Assembly (NCBI GenBank): GCA_965248805.1
Contig: CBDFKJ010000009.1
Location: 992,001 to 1,056,000 of the forward strand
DNA length: 64,000 bases
Origin: CBDFKJ01 sp965248805
GTDB lineage: Bacteria > Pseudomonadota > Alphaproteobacteria > UBA6615
Direction: 5' to 3'
The position numbers and the translations under genes were made by a program. The notes beneath the pieces are model-generated. The model did not search any database, had not been told where the DNA came from, and saw only the letters and a program-made list of their open reading frames with translations. Position 1 is the stretch's first letter. Each line of letters opens with the position of its first letter. Positions 14,893-23,638 of this stretch are shown piece by piece.

Positions 14893-15990
14893 TCAGTCGC
14901 TCGCGGTTGCGGTGATGATCGGTTGCAGGGATCGCGTTAGAAACTCGCCGATCTTCCGCGAACCGCTCGGTGTCGTGTGGATGCTGTCGTAAAAGTCCGC
15001 TGGCTGTAGCGATATTTCGCTGTCCAGATCGATGCACGGCTCGCGCTGCTGCCGGCAGTGGTCGAGGACAATCCGATCGAATAGACGCAACTCCGCATAG
15101 CGGCGGCCGGCGCGACTGCCGGCGATCTCGTAGATCTCGCCGTCGAGCAGCTTCGCATAGCCATGGGTCTGTGTAATGAAAATGGGCGTGGCACCCATGG
15201 CGCCGACGCGCTGACTCAGGGCGCGCAGCCGTTGCACGTAGTTGGCCAGGCGCACCGCAAAGGTCTCGTGCAGATCCTCAGGCACCTCGGCGACCACCCA
15301 GTCATCGATGGCCGACACGGCCACCGCGCCGTGCGTCACGCCGCCGTGCCGTGCCATCGTCCAGCCATTCGCCACCTTGAAGGCATGGACGAAGGCGCTG
15401 TGATTGCCGACATACGTGTGCGCCCGGCGCCAGACGCTCGCGTGGACCATGGTGTCGGCGGGATTGGACTCGGACGCCGGCAATAGGGCGTCATTGATCC
15501 CGACATACATCAACACAAACCGAGGCCGAAGGTCCGGCAACTGCGCAAACCATTCGTCAAACGCCTTGATGTGAGCCACGGTGGAGTGGCCGTCGACGCC
15601 GGCATTGGCCACCGAGAGATCATGACCGGCGGCGCGCAGCCGCGTCCGCAGGACATCGACCCAGGTCTCGCCCTCGCTGACGTAGGCCTCGTTGGTTGTG
15701 CTGCCGCCGACCGCCAGAATGTCGATGTCTTCCAGCGCCCCGTAGTCGCCGCGCAATCCGTACCGGTCGCGGCGATAGATGACCGGCGCCGTGGCGTCGT
15801 ACAGGTCGCTCACGTCGCGTGTCTTGAACCGGTTCTTGTTGATCGTCAGGGCGCCGAAATCGGGTCCGAAGATCCAGCTGCCCAGGGCCAACTCCGTTAC
15901 GACGGCCAGGCCGACCAGCACAGCGAAATTGATCGCTACGATCTTTGCCACCCTGCGGGCGGCGAACAAGGGGGAGCTTGGCGGCGTCAT
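14893..15990 (-). CDS. Membrane-anchored SGNH/GDSL-like hydrolase
   Basis: A 365-residue protein with one N-terminal transmembrane segment (VAINFAVLVGLAVVTELAL, about residues 16-34) and a periplasmic SGNH domain. The four blocks are visible: ILAVGGSTTNEA (nucleophile serine), VANAGVDGHST (oxyanion glycine), LMYVGINDALL (Asn) and YDSIHTTPSGSRKIG (Asp and His of the DxxH motif). Members of this group act as esterases or O-acyl transferases on surface polysaccharides. It lies between the MucR-type regulator and the hisH/hisF2 pair at the edge of the glycan region, which favours glycan O-acetyl chemistry (inference). Confidence 0.85.
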   Translation of the reverse strand: MTPPSSPLFAARRVAKIVAINFAVLVGLAVVTELALGSWIFGPDFGALTINKNRFKTRDVSDLYDATAPVIYRRDRYGLRGDYGALEDIDILAVGGSTTNEAYVSEGETWVDVLRTRLRAAGHDLSVANAGVDGHSTVAHIKAFDEWFAQLPDLRPRFVLMYVGINDALLPASESNPADTMVHASVWRRAHTYVGNHSAFVHAFKVANGWTMARHGGVTHGAVAVSAIDDWVVAEVPEDLHETFAVRLANYVQRLRALSQRVGAMGATPIFITQTHGYAKLLDGEIYEIAGSRAGRRYAELRLFDRIVLDHCRQQREPCIDLDSEISLQPADFYDSIHTTPSGSRKIGEFLTRSLQPIITATASD

Positions 15991-16033
15991 GCCGCATGAG
16001 TCTAGTACGAAATCACGATGGAACCATAGGGCA

Positions 16034-16675
16034 CTAGGCGGCGCAGCGCTTGGCGACCGAGGCGACGAAACGGCCGAGGAGCATCAGGCCGGCCGGGCCG
16101 CTCTTCTCCGGATGAAACTGCACGCCGACGAGATTGTTGCGGCGCGCGACGACGACCACGTCATCACCGTTCAGCGCGATGGTGGCACGGACATGCGCCG
16201 GATCGTCCGGGACCGGCGCATAGGAATGCACGAAATAGTACATCGCGCGGTCACCGGCGGCCCGCACCAACGGATCGGGTCGCCGCCAGCGAATGGTGCG
16301 CCAGCCGACGTTGGGAATGCGAACCGCATCGACGCCGCCATCAGGCGGCGACAGGCGGCGCACGCGGCCGGCGATCAGGTCCAGACCGGCGTGGTCGCCA
16401 AACTCGTCGCTGCGGCTGAACATGAGCTGCATGCCGAGGCAAATGCCGAGCAGCGGCGTGCCGCGCGCGGCGATGTCGCGCAACGGCGTGACCATCTTGG
16501 CGCGGTCGAGTGCTTCCATCGCATCGCCGAAGGCGCCGACGCCCGGCAGGATTACGCCGTCGGCGGCGCCCACCGCTTGCGGCGTGTCGGCCACCGTGTG
16601 GCGCGCGCCGAGATGATCCAAAGCGCGAGCGATGCTGAACAGATTGCCGCGGCCGTAGTCGACGATCGCGATCAT
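16034..16675 (-). CDS. hisH: Imidazole glycerol phosphate synthase-type glutamine amidotransferase subunit HisH (glycan-cluster type)
   Basis: A 213-residue class I glutaminase that feeds ammonia to a HisF-type partner. The oxyanion strand PGVGAFGDAM, the nucleophile elbow GICLGMQLMFS (Cys about residue 82) and the His-Glu pair VQFHPEKSG are all present, so the enzyme looks intact. It starts with ATGA overlap from the HisF2 gene. The partner is of the HisF2/AglZ type found in surface polysaccharide clusters, where the pair supplies ammonia for amidino or amide groups on sugars, so this is probably not the histidine-pathway copy. With the partner frameshifted its function is doubtful. Confidence 0.87.
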   Translation of the reverse strand: MIAIVDYGRGNLFSIARALDHLGARHTVADTPQAVGAADGVILPGVGAFGDAMEALDRAKMVTPLRDIAARGTPLLGICLGMQLMFSRSDEFGDHAGLDLIAGRVRRLSPPDGGVDAVRIPNVGWRTIRWRRPDPLVRAAGDRAMYYFVHSYAPVPDDPAHVRATIALNGDDVVVVARRNNLVGVQFHPEKSGPAGLMLLGRFVASVAKRCAA

Positions 16676-17426
16676 GCGCGCACCGTGACGCCGCCATCAT
16701 GCAGCGCCTGCTTGGCTTGCGCGACCGTCCAGCTGTCCACGTGGAACAGGCTGGCGCACGCCAGCGCGTCGGCACACAGGACGCGGCCTCGATCATATGC
16801 GCGCCCTTGCCGGCGCCGCCGCAAGCAATCACCGGAATGGTGACGTTATCGCGGGCGCGCGACAGCAACTCGATATCGAGGCCCTTGCGCGTGCCCTCGC
16901 AGTCGACCGAGGTGAGCAGAATCTCCCCGGCACCGAGTCTTTCGCCTTCTCGCATCCAGTCCAGCACATCTACGCCCGTCGTCTCGCGGCCGTTGTCCGT
17001 AAGCGCCTCCCAGCGGTCGGGGCCGTGTTGCTTGGCCTCGATCGACAGCACGATGGCCTGGCTGCCGAACGCCTCGGCCGCTTCTGTCAAGAACGCCGGT
17101 CGGGCGATCGCCGCGGTGTTGATCGCCACCTTGTCGGCTCCGCTGCGCAGGGCGGCGGCGATGTCGTCGGTCGAGCGCAGGCCGCCGCCGACGGTCAGAG
17201 GCACGAAGATGGAGTGCGCCGCCTGGCGTACGATATCGAGGATACTGTTGCGTCCGTAGAGCGACGCCACGATATCGATATAGACGATTTCGTCGATACC
17301 CTGGGCGTAGTAACGCTCGGCGAGCTCACCCGACGCGCCGACCACGCGCAGGCCTTCCAGATGGACGCCCTTGACGACGTTCGGACCCTTGATATCGAGC
17401 CGGGCGATGAGGCGCAGCGGCATCAT
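16672..17426 (-). pseudogene. HisF2/AglZ-type cyclase subunit, frameshifted near the C-terminus
   Basis: The first 210 or so residues are a well-conserved TIM barrel: LIARLDIKGPNVVKGVHLEG, VYIDIVASLYGRNS, PLTVGGGLRS, INTAAI, ILLTSVDCEGTRKG and IPVIACGGAGKG. RLDIKGPNVVKGVHLEGLRVVG and the Glu in VLSIEAK (where canonical HisF has Asp) mark it as the glycan-associated HisF2 type. Near 16773-16780 the frame breaks after AASCV. The correct continuation CADALACASLFHVDSWTVAQ to TGA at 16672-16674 is in another frame, and the original frame runs on into hisH. One missing or two extra bases explain it. Loss of the last barrel strand should inactivate it. Confidence 0.8.
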
Positions 17427-17473
17427 GGCTCGGGCTACCGCAACTCTCGTTAACCGAGTGCTAACGCCACCGG

Positions 17474-18008
17474 TCAGAACGGGAAGATGATGTCATAGAC
17501 CTGCTGACCGTAACGCGGTTGCTGCACATCGGTGATCTGGCCGCGGCCGCCATAGGCGATGCGCGCTTCGGCGATCTTCTCCGACGGGATGGCATTGGTC
17601 GAGCTGATATCCTCGGGGCGGATGATGCCGTCGACGAGCAGCTCGCGCATTTCGAAGTTGACCCGCACCTCCTGCCGGCCGTGGATGACGAGATTGCCGT
17701 TGGGCAGAATCTGGGTGATCACCGCCGCGACTTTGACCTCGATGTCCTCGTCGCGGGCGATGTTCCCCGCGCCGACGTGGTTGCTGTTGGCCTCGGCGTC
17801 GACCAGGTTTGTGTTGTCGATCGCTTCCGGAAAGAATCGATCCAGGCTGAGTTCGTAGCCCAGGAAAGCATCCAAGGCGGCGTCCTCGCCGGCGGCCCGG
17901 CTGCGCGAGGTCGTGTTGTTGCTTTCGGCGCTGTCTTCGAGATCGATGATCACGGTCAAGATGTCGCCGATCTCACTGGCCCGGCGGCGATGATCCGTAC
18001 AAACATGC
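17474..18008 (-). pseudogene. flgH: Flagellar L-ring protein FlgH, 5'-truncated and frameshifted
   Basis: The conserved C-terminal two thirds of FlgH is readable: DILTVIIDLEDSAESNNTTS, the DAFLGYELSLDRFFPEAI segment, GNIARDEDIEVKVAAVITQI, LPNGNLVIHGRQEVRVNFE, IIRPEDISSTNAI and GGRGQITDVQQPRYGQQVYD. The N-terminal part, with signal peptide, lipobox and roughly 80 residues, is absent: only about 50 bp separate this homology from the flgA stop. The short ATG-start leader at 18008 (MFVR) is also out of frame by one base just before the DILTV strand. The L-ring lipoprotein could not be exported. It is the last gene of the leftward flgF-flgG-flgA-flgH order. Confidence 0.85.
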
Positions 18009-18025
18009 GCAACTCCCTGTTGGCG

Positions 18026-18987
18026 CTAGTTGGCCCGGGCGAGGGTGGCGATGCTGGCCAAGCGGGGTCCATCGACCCGCGCCTCGACGGTATTGTTCGA
18101 GCGCGTATTGAGAATGCGGATGACGTCGCCGCGACTGCCGCTGTCGAGCGCGCGGCCGGTCATCGTCAGGTGCACAAGCTCGGTGGCATAAACAACGTCA
18201 CCGTGTCGTTCCTGCTCACGAGCACCGGCGGGCGCAGATCGCTGGCCCTCACCGGGGCTCCGGCGGACAAGCGACGTCGTGACTGCAGACCTACGAGCTG
18301 ATCGGCCGTGGTGACGGCGCCGCCCGCCAGCTTCCTTGTCGGCATGCGCACCCATTCGATGTCGGCCTCACCGACGACGGCGCCGCGCTCCAGGTCTTGG
18401 GCGAGAACCGGCACCGACGCGACGGCCACAATTCGACCGACGATTTGCTGCTGCTGCGCACGCGGATCGCCGGCCGGCGCGGCGATGGTCGCGGAAAATC
18501 GGTTGGTGCGCGGATCGACTGTCAAGCGCACGACCTCGACACTGGGCGGCTGGTCCGCCGGAATGTGGATCGTCAGACGACGTTCGCCCAGACTCATGTC
18601 GAATCCGTCCGCATAGCCCTGCTGCGTCAGCTCCTGACGGATTGCGTCTTCGATAACGCCGCCGGTGACGACGGTGCTCAGACGCACGACCTCTACGCGC
18701 TCCAGGCGGCTCGCCGGCCGCCAAGCGAGATCCAGGCGGTGGGCAGCGCGTTCCAGCCAGTCGGAATCGAAGATCGCGCGCCGCCCGGGGGCCGGCGCGT
18801 GGGCGATGATGGTCTCTCCGGCGGCGCCGGAATTGTCGAACAAGTCGCGCACGCGGATGACCTCGGCCTCGATTTCCGCATGACGGCGCAGGACCAGCGG
18901 CGTGTCCGGTGGCGCTGCGAACGCGAGCCCGCTTGCTCCGATGACCAACGCACAGCCGATGACGACGAGAACGAGACGGACGATCAT
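18026..18987 (-). pseudogene. flgA: Flagellar P-ring assembly chaperone FlgA, frameshifted
   Basis: Residues 1-24 form a signal peptide (MIVRLVLVVIGCALVIGASG, cleavage after AFA). The SAF domain follows, with VLAQDLERGAVVGEADIEWV, RKLAGGAVTTADQLVGLQ and the conserved-looking ARRRLSAG-type turn RRRLSAGAPVRASDLRPP. At about 18189-18196 the frame breaks after SRNDTVTL. The natural C-terminus (VYATELVHLTMTGRALDSG, then GDVIRILNTRSNNTVEARVDG) continues in another frame to TAG 18026-18028. One lost base explains it. FlgA is a periplasmic chaperone for FlgI ring assembly; the lost C-terminus is the conserved end of the fold. Confidence 0.85.
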
Positions 18988-18996
18988 GATCGTTTC

Positions 18997-19783
18997 CTAG
19001 CGCAGTCGTGTCAGGGTATTCAGCATTTCGTCGGAGGTCTGGATCACCTTCGAGTTCATCTCGTACGCCCGCTGAGCGGTAATGAGATTGGTGATTTCGC
19101 TGACCGTGTTGACGTTGGAAGTCTCCAGGAAGCCTTGCAGGATTTTGCCGTAGCCGGCCGCCAGCGGCGCGCCGGTGCTAGCGGTGCCGGAGGCCGCTGT
19201 CTCGAGGAACAGGTTGTCGCCGATGGCTTGCAGGCCGGCCGCGTTTGAGAAGCTGGCGAGCTGCAATTGACCGACATTCTGCTGGGTGACCTGGCCATCG
19301 ACCTTGACCAACACTTCGCCAGAGTCGTTGATCGTGACATCGGTGGCGTTCGTGGGGATCGTAATCGCGGGCTGGACGATGTAGCCATCCGGCGTGACAA
19401 TCTCGCCATCGGCGCTGATCTGGAATGAGCCCGCGCGCGAGTATGCGGTATCGCCGGTCGGCAGCTCGACCTGGAAGTAGCCCTCGCCGCTGATCGCCAG
19501 GTCGAATGTGCTCTCGGTCGGTATGAGATTGCCCTGTTCCGAGATCAGATAGACCGACGCGGTCTTGACGCCCAAGCCGATCTGAACACCCGACGGCAAT
19601 ACGGTGCCGGTGTCGGACGGCGTGGAGCCGACGCGACGCTCGTTTCTGGTAGAGCAAATCCTGAAACTCGGCCCGCCGGCGTTTGAAGCCGGTGGTGTTC
19701 ATGTTGGCGATGTTGTTCGAAATGACCTCCACGTTCAGCTGCTGTGCCAGCATTCCGGTGGCGGCGATACTCAGTGCGCGCAT
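18997..19783 (-). pseudogene. flgG: Flagellar distal rod protein FlgG, frameshifted
   Basis: The N-terminal rod signature is intact (MRALSIAATGMLAQQLNVEV, then ISNNIANMNTTGFKRRRAEF). After FQDLLYQ an extra A in the run at 19643-19645 shifts the frame. The natural sequence resumes as PSGVQIGLGVKTASVY in another frame and continues through ISGEGYFQVELPTGDTAYSR to the C-terminal rod motif GFLETSNVNTVSEITNLITA and AYEMNSKVIQTSDEMLNTL. The total length, about 262 residues once repaired, is normal. The break is early, so no functional rod protein is expected. It lies 10 bp upstream of flgA and follows flgF. Confidence 0.88.
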
Positions 19784-19801
19784 CGGACGGTCCTCCTAAC
19801 G

Positions 19802-20521
19802 CTAGGCTTGGCCGCTGAGGGTTTTGATCGCCTCTTCCTCGAGCTCGGCTTCGGATTCGATGATTCGTTGCGCGCTCTGGTGGGCGCGCGGGATCTCGAT
19901 CAGACGGGTCAGCTCGATCACCGGGCGGACGTTGGCCGTTTCGATGAAGCCTTGCATGACCTCACCTTCGGGCGCGGGGATCGGTGCGTCCTCGGTTTCG
20001 AACATGGCGTCGCCGACTTTGCGCATGTTCTGCGGATCGTCGAATTTCACCAGGCGCAGTCGTTCGATGGCGCCGTTCTCGGTCGAGACCGTGCCGTCGC
20101 GGCTGATCGTAATCTGGGTTTCCTCGGGCGCGAAGAAAAACGGCACGTCGCCCTCACCCATCACCGCCGCACCTTGCGGGCCTACAAGCTGTCCCTCGCC
20201 ATTGAGCCGGAACGAGCCATTGCGGGTGTAGCGAAATCCGTCTTCGGTTTCGACCACGAAGTAGGACTCGTCGGTCAGGGCTATGTCCAGCGCGTTGCCG
20301 GTCGCCGTGGTCGGTCCCGGATGCGTGTCGCGGATAACGGAGACGTCGTAGACGTAGGAAATTTCCTCCGCCGGCGTGGCCTCGGCGAGGTACTCCACGA
20401 ACATGACCCGCTGACCCTAATAGCCGGCCGTGCTGACATTGGCGATATTGTTGGCGACGACGTCGAGTTCGGTCTGCAGTGCCATCTGCAATGACAGTCC
20501 GACGTAAGAGGCATTGTCCAT
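19802..20521 (-). pseudogene. flgF: Flagellar proximal rod protein FlgF, nonsense codon
   Basis: From ATG 20521 the frame reads the rod N-terminus MDNASYVGLSLQMALQTELD, VVANNIANVSTAGY and then TAG at 20417-20419, then GQRVMFVEYL and the rest of a normal FlgF (ETEDGFRYTRNGSFRLNGEG, GFIETANVRPVIELTRLIEI). A CAG to TAG change is the simplest cause. The repaired length (239 residues) is normal. Only two bases separate the ATG from an IS1595 element, so the native ribosome site and promoter are also gone. The first ATG after the stop (20404) would yield a protein without the conserved N-terminal helix. Confidence 0.88.
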
Positions 20522-20523
20522 TC

Positions 20524-21623
20524 CGTGCCTATCCGGTTAATTTGTACACCCACTACATGTAGGATGCTTCCACTCGCCGGAATATAGCTCGGCGTAGGTT
20601 GGAGCCTCGGCCTCTCCTGCGATTCCGAGCAATGAGCGGAAGGCGTTGAACGGGTAAAACCGCCTGTTGAAGCGGAACGTGAACTCATTGAGGTAGGCTT
20701 GTAGATGCTTTGCGCTCACGCCATGGTGGATGCCACTGAGCCAATTCTTCAGGTTGCTGAAGACGAGGTGGATGATCGGCATGAACTCTTCGGCCACCTC
20801 GGGGTCGCCGCATTCGGCAATGGCGTGGTGATCATAGCCGCGTGTCCGCAAGCTGCCATAGCCACTCCAATCGTCGGTGACGATCAGCGACCCCGGCATA
20901 ACGGCGTTCTCGACGAAGCCACATAGCGAATCGGCGCTGCGGTCGGCAGCGACGGACAGCCGCACACGCCCGGCGTAGCGGCCATCCTTCCGCTTGTCCT
21001 GCGCGGTGCCGGGCTCCCTGTGGCTGACTTCGACGGCAGCAGCCACCAGCGTCTTGTGGTGAACGCCTCGGCCTTCACCACGCATCCGGCCTCCAACATA
21101 GGTTTCGTCCACCTCGACATGCTCTCCTGCCCTGGCACCGATCCGATCCTGATCGGGCCGCACCATACCCGCGCGGAGCTTATGCAGGATGCCGAAGGCG
21201 GTTTCGTACCGCGTCAGCCCAAGCTGCCGCTGAAACTGCACCGCCGACATGCCCGGCGTCTGGCTGGCGACCAGATAGGCGGCCCAAAACCACGTGCTCA
21301 AAGGCGTGTGGCTGCGCTCCATGACCGTGCCGACGGTCAATCCCGTCTGGCGGCGGCAAGCGCGACAGGTCAGGACGCCAGGCCGCGTGGCGATGCGGAA
21401 AGGTTCACCCACGACGCCGCAGCGCGGGCAGGCGAACCCGTCACCCCAGCGAGCCCTTTCCAGGTAGGCGGCGCACGCCGCATCGTCGGAGAAAAGTCGC
21501 TGAAACTCGGGGAGGGATTGCGGGAAGGGCAGGTCGGTGCGGTCGAGAACGTCCATGACCCACTATCCGTTGTACGCACACAACCTATCCCTAGTGTGTG
21601 TATGCGTCAAGCGGATAGGCACG
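20524..21623 (-). mobile_element. Insertion sequence, IS1595 family (copy 1, no target duplication)
   Basis: An 1100-bp element whose ends match those of copy 2: CGTGCCTATCCG on the left and, on the minus strand, CGTGCCTATCCG on the right. The flanks are GTCCATTC on the left and CATTGAAG on the right, so the 8-bp duplicate seen around copy 2 is missing here. That points to a deletion or rearrangement involving the element after insertion. Its left end sits two bases from the flgF start codon, and its right end precedes the DUF6468 gene by 31 bp. Confidence 0.88.
20537..21556 (-). CDS. IS1595 family (ISXO2-like) transposase, copy 1
   Basis: A 339-residue transposase with an intact frame. The N-terminal zinc ribbon has four cysteines (CPRCGVVGEPF and LTCRACRRQTG), followed by TVMERSHTPLSTWFWAAYLV. 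The ISXO2-like catalytic domain begins with GEHVEVDETYVGGRM and continues with SLIVTDDWSGYGSL, FSNLKNWLSGIHHGVSAKHL and YLNEFTFRFNRRF. Start MDVLDRTDLPF at 21556 is the first ATG in the frame inside the element. The stop lies 13 bp from the element's left end. Being intact, it could mobilise the defective copy 2. Confidence 0.94.
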   Translation of the reverse strand: MDVLDRTDLPFPQSLPEFQRLFSDDAACAAYLERARWGDGFACPRCGVVGEPFRIATRPGVLTCRACRRQTGLTVGTVMERSHTPLSTWFWAAYLVASQTPGMSAVQFQRQLGLTRYETAFGILHKLRAGMVRPDQDRIGARAGEHVEVDETYVGGRMRGEGRGVHHKTLVAAAVEVSHREPGTAQDKRKDGRYAGRVRLSVAADRSADSLCGFVENAVMPGSLIVTDDWSGYGSLRTRGYDHHAIAECGDPEVAEEFMPIIHLVFSNLKNWLSGIHHGVSAKHLQAYLNEFTFRFNRRFYPFNAFRSLLGIAGEAEAPTYAELYSGEWKHPTCSGCTN

Positions 21624-21654
21624 CATTGAAGAAACGCAAGGTTTCGGCGGCGGC

Positions 21655-21945
21655 ATGATGATGCCCATTTACCTCGACGCTGCGATCGCGGTGCTGCTGG
21701 TGGTGGCGATCGGCTACATGTTCGCGCTCAATCGGCGGCTGGTGCGCATGCGCGACGCCCGGCACCTGCTGCAGCCCGCGATCGAAGAGTTCAGCGGCGC
21801 CACCAAGCGCGCGCAAGACAGCGTCGATGCGCTGAAGGCGCAGACGGCGGCGTTGCGCGGCTCGGTCAAGAAGGACGCCGGCAAGGTTTCCGCCCTTCGC
21901 GATTGTTTCGCTGGATCTCGAAACACACGCGCATCCTGCCGATAA
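21655..21945 (+). CDS. DUF6468-type flagellar accessory protein, apparently C-terminally truncated
   Basis: A short membrane-anchored protein: MMMPIYLDAAIAVLLVVAIG is an N-terminal transmembrane segment, then a helical region LNRRLVRMRDARHLLQPAIE and RAQDSVDALKAQTAALRGSV. This matches the DUF6468 protein commonly encoded just before motE in flagellar clusters of Rhodospirillales. After KVSALRD the sequence becomes unrelated (CFAGSRNTRASCR) and stops, while motE-like sequence begins in another frame at 21903. This suggests a deletion that fused the two genes and removed the C-terminus of this one. Its ATG overlaps a TGA by ATGA, a remnant of an upstream gene now replaced by IS1595. Confidence 0.6.
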   Translation: MMMPIYLDAAIAVLLVVAIGYMFALNRRLVRMRDARHLLQPAIEEFSGATKRAQDSVDALKAQTAALRGSVKKDAGKVSALRDCFAGSRNTRASCR

Positions 21946-22348
21946 CGGCGGCCATCGCGGTGATGGTGCTGGGCGTGCGAGTCGGTGAGCTGTCGCAGCT
22001 GATGACGTTCTCCGAGCCGCCGGAGGAGCGCGTCGTTGCCTACGGTGCGGCCATCGCCGCCGAGCCGGCGGCGGGTCCCGAGCCGGCCCCGATGACGAAC
22101 GCATTCGACGAGGCATTGCCTGCCTACTCGCCGGCGGAGCTCGCCATTCTGTAGGACCTGTCGAGCCGTCGACAGGTCCTCGAAGAGCGCGAGCGCGCCC
22201 TGAGCATGCGCGAGGGGCTCTTGGAGGCCGCCGAGCAGCGTATCGACACCAAGATCGGCGAGCTCGAAACGCTGCGCACCGGTATGGAGGACCTCGTGCG
22301 CCAGTACGACGAGAAAGAGGAAGACGAGATCCAGAGCCTGGTGAAGAT

Positions 22349-23638
22349 GGACGCCTCCATTTACCTCGTGAATTTTGCCTCGTTGTGATTCTCTACGGCG
22401 GTTCGGTTTGAGGAGGTATTGATGAGGCAGGCTGGTCTGTTCGGCTTACCGGATCATCTTCGAAAGCTTTCGGCGACGGGTGATCCGTTGGAGGTGCTGG
22501 CAAAGGTCGTCGACTTCAAGATTTTCCGCGCGCCGCTTGAGGCGGCGCTGGGCTATTCGGACGGATCGAAAGGTGGCCGCCCGGCCTACGATGCGGTGGC
22601 GATGCTCAAGGTTCTGATCCTGGCCGCGCGGCACACGGTGAGTGACGAGCGGATGGAGTTTCTGATCCGCGATCGCTTGAGCTGGCTTCGCTTCCTAGGC
22701 TTCGATCTCGGAGCGCCGACGCCGGACCGCAACACCATATGGACCTTTCGCGAGCGTCTGGTCCGGGCCGGGGCGATGGATAAGCTGTTTGCCGCCTTCG
22801 ATGGCGAATTGCGCCGGTGCGGCTATCTGGCGATGGGCGGGCAGATCGTCGATGCGACGTTGGTATCGGCGCCCAAGCAGCGCCACAGCGATGACGAGAA
22901 GCGGGCGATCAAGGCGGGCAAGAGCGCGTCCGAGGTCTGGCCCGATCAGCCAGCCAAGGCGGCGCAGAAGGACACGGATGCGCGGTGGACGGTGAAGACC
23001 GAGCGGCGCAAGAACCCCGCCGGGTCGCAACGGCGCATGCCCGACATCGCGATCCCGGTGTTCGGCTACAAGAATCATGTCGTCATCGATCGGGCCTACG
23101 GCTTCATCCGCAGCTCGGCTGTGACCGATGCCGCCCGCCATGACGGCAAGATGTTGCGTCAGCTCGTCACCGGCGACAATCTGGCCGCCGGCGTGTGGGC
23201 TGACAGCGCCTATCGCTCGAAGGCCAACGAGGCGTGGCTGGCCGGCAAGGGTCGGGTCTCCCACATCCACCGCAAGAAGCCGCCGGGCCGGGCCATGCCC
23301 AAGGCGACCGCCCAGGCCAATGCCCGCAAGTCAGCGGTCCGTGCGCATGTGGAGCACGTCTTCGCCCAGCAGAAGGATCGCATGGGCCTTTTCATCCGTA
23401 CCATCGGGCTCAAGCGGGCGGAGGCCAAGATCGGCCTCGCCAACCTGGCTTACAATTTCCAGCGTCTGATCTTCCATGAGCGCAGGGCCGCCATGGTATG
23501 AGTCCGCCTGAATAGCGCCAAAACCCTCCGCCGAGAACGAAACGGCGGATGGTTGCGGACGTCAACACCGCCGATCTCAGCGAAAGTCGGACAGCACACC
23601 AAAATCTTCGTCAAATCCCCCGGTTGTTGGAGGTCTCC
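22349..23638 (+). mobile_element. Insertion sequence, IS5 family (copy B)
   Basis: A 1290-bp copy of the same IS5 element as at 9317 and 25394, in the opposite orientation. Ends read GGACGCCTCCATTTACC at the left and, on the minus strand, GGAGACCTCCAACAACC at the right. It is flanked by AGAT at 22345-22348 and 23639-23642. Copy B is visibly more diverged from A and C, especially in the 3' non-coding tail (23502-23638), so it is an older insertion. It splits motE in its coiled-coil region. Confidence 0.92.
22422..23501 (+). CDS. IS5 family transposase (copy B)
   Basis: A 359-residue intact DDE transposase, colinear with copy A and differing by scattered substitutions (for example MRQAGLFG for MRQTGLFG, KVVDFKIFRAPL and SEVWPDQPAK). 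The N-terminal KGGRPAYDAVAMLKVLIL, MEFLIRDRLSWLRFLG, the catalytic-region motifs QIVDATLV and VWADSAYRS, and the C-terminal HVEHVFAQQK are present. The ribosome site GAGGAGG lies 8 bp before ATG 22422. Copy B encodes its transposase on the strand of the interrupted motE gene. Confidence 0.95.
   Translation: MRQAGLFGLPDHLRKLSATGDPLEVLAKVVDFKIFRAPLEAALGYSDGSKGGRPAYDAVAMLKVLILAARHTVSDERMEFLIRDRLSWLRFLGFDLGAPTPDRNTIWTFRERLVRAGAMDKLFAAFDGELRRCGYLAMGGQIVDATLVSAPKQRHSDDEKRAIKAGKSASEVWPDQPAKAAQKDTDARWTVKTERRKNPAGSQRRMPDIAIPVFGYKNHVVIDRAYGFIRSSAVTDAARHDGKMLRQLVTGDNLAAGVWADSAYRSKANEAWLAGKGRVSHIHRKKPPGRAMPKATAQANARKSAVRAHVEHVFAQQKDRMGLFIRTIGLKRAEAKIGLANLAYNFQRLIFHERRAAMV

Noticed and set aside
15779..16843. 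354-codon plus-strand open frame across the SGNH, hisH and hisF2 genes
   Set aside because: It runs opposite three conserved genes and lacks motifs.
17474..20521. Flagellar frameshifts explained as sequencing errors
   Set aside because: Lesions cluster in flagellar, glycan and IS genes; core genes over about 40 kb have none, and the flgF and motE lesions are substitutions (CAG to TAG), not indels. Read-level confirmation is still needed.
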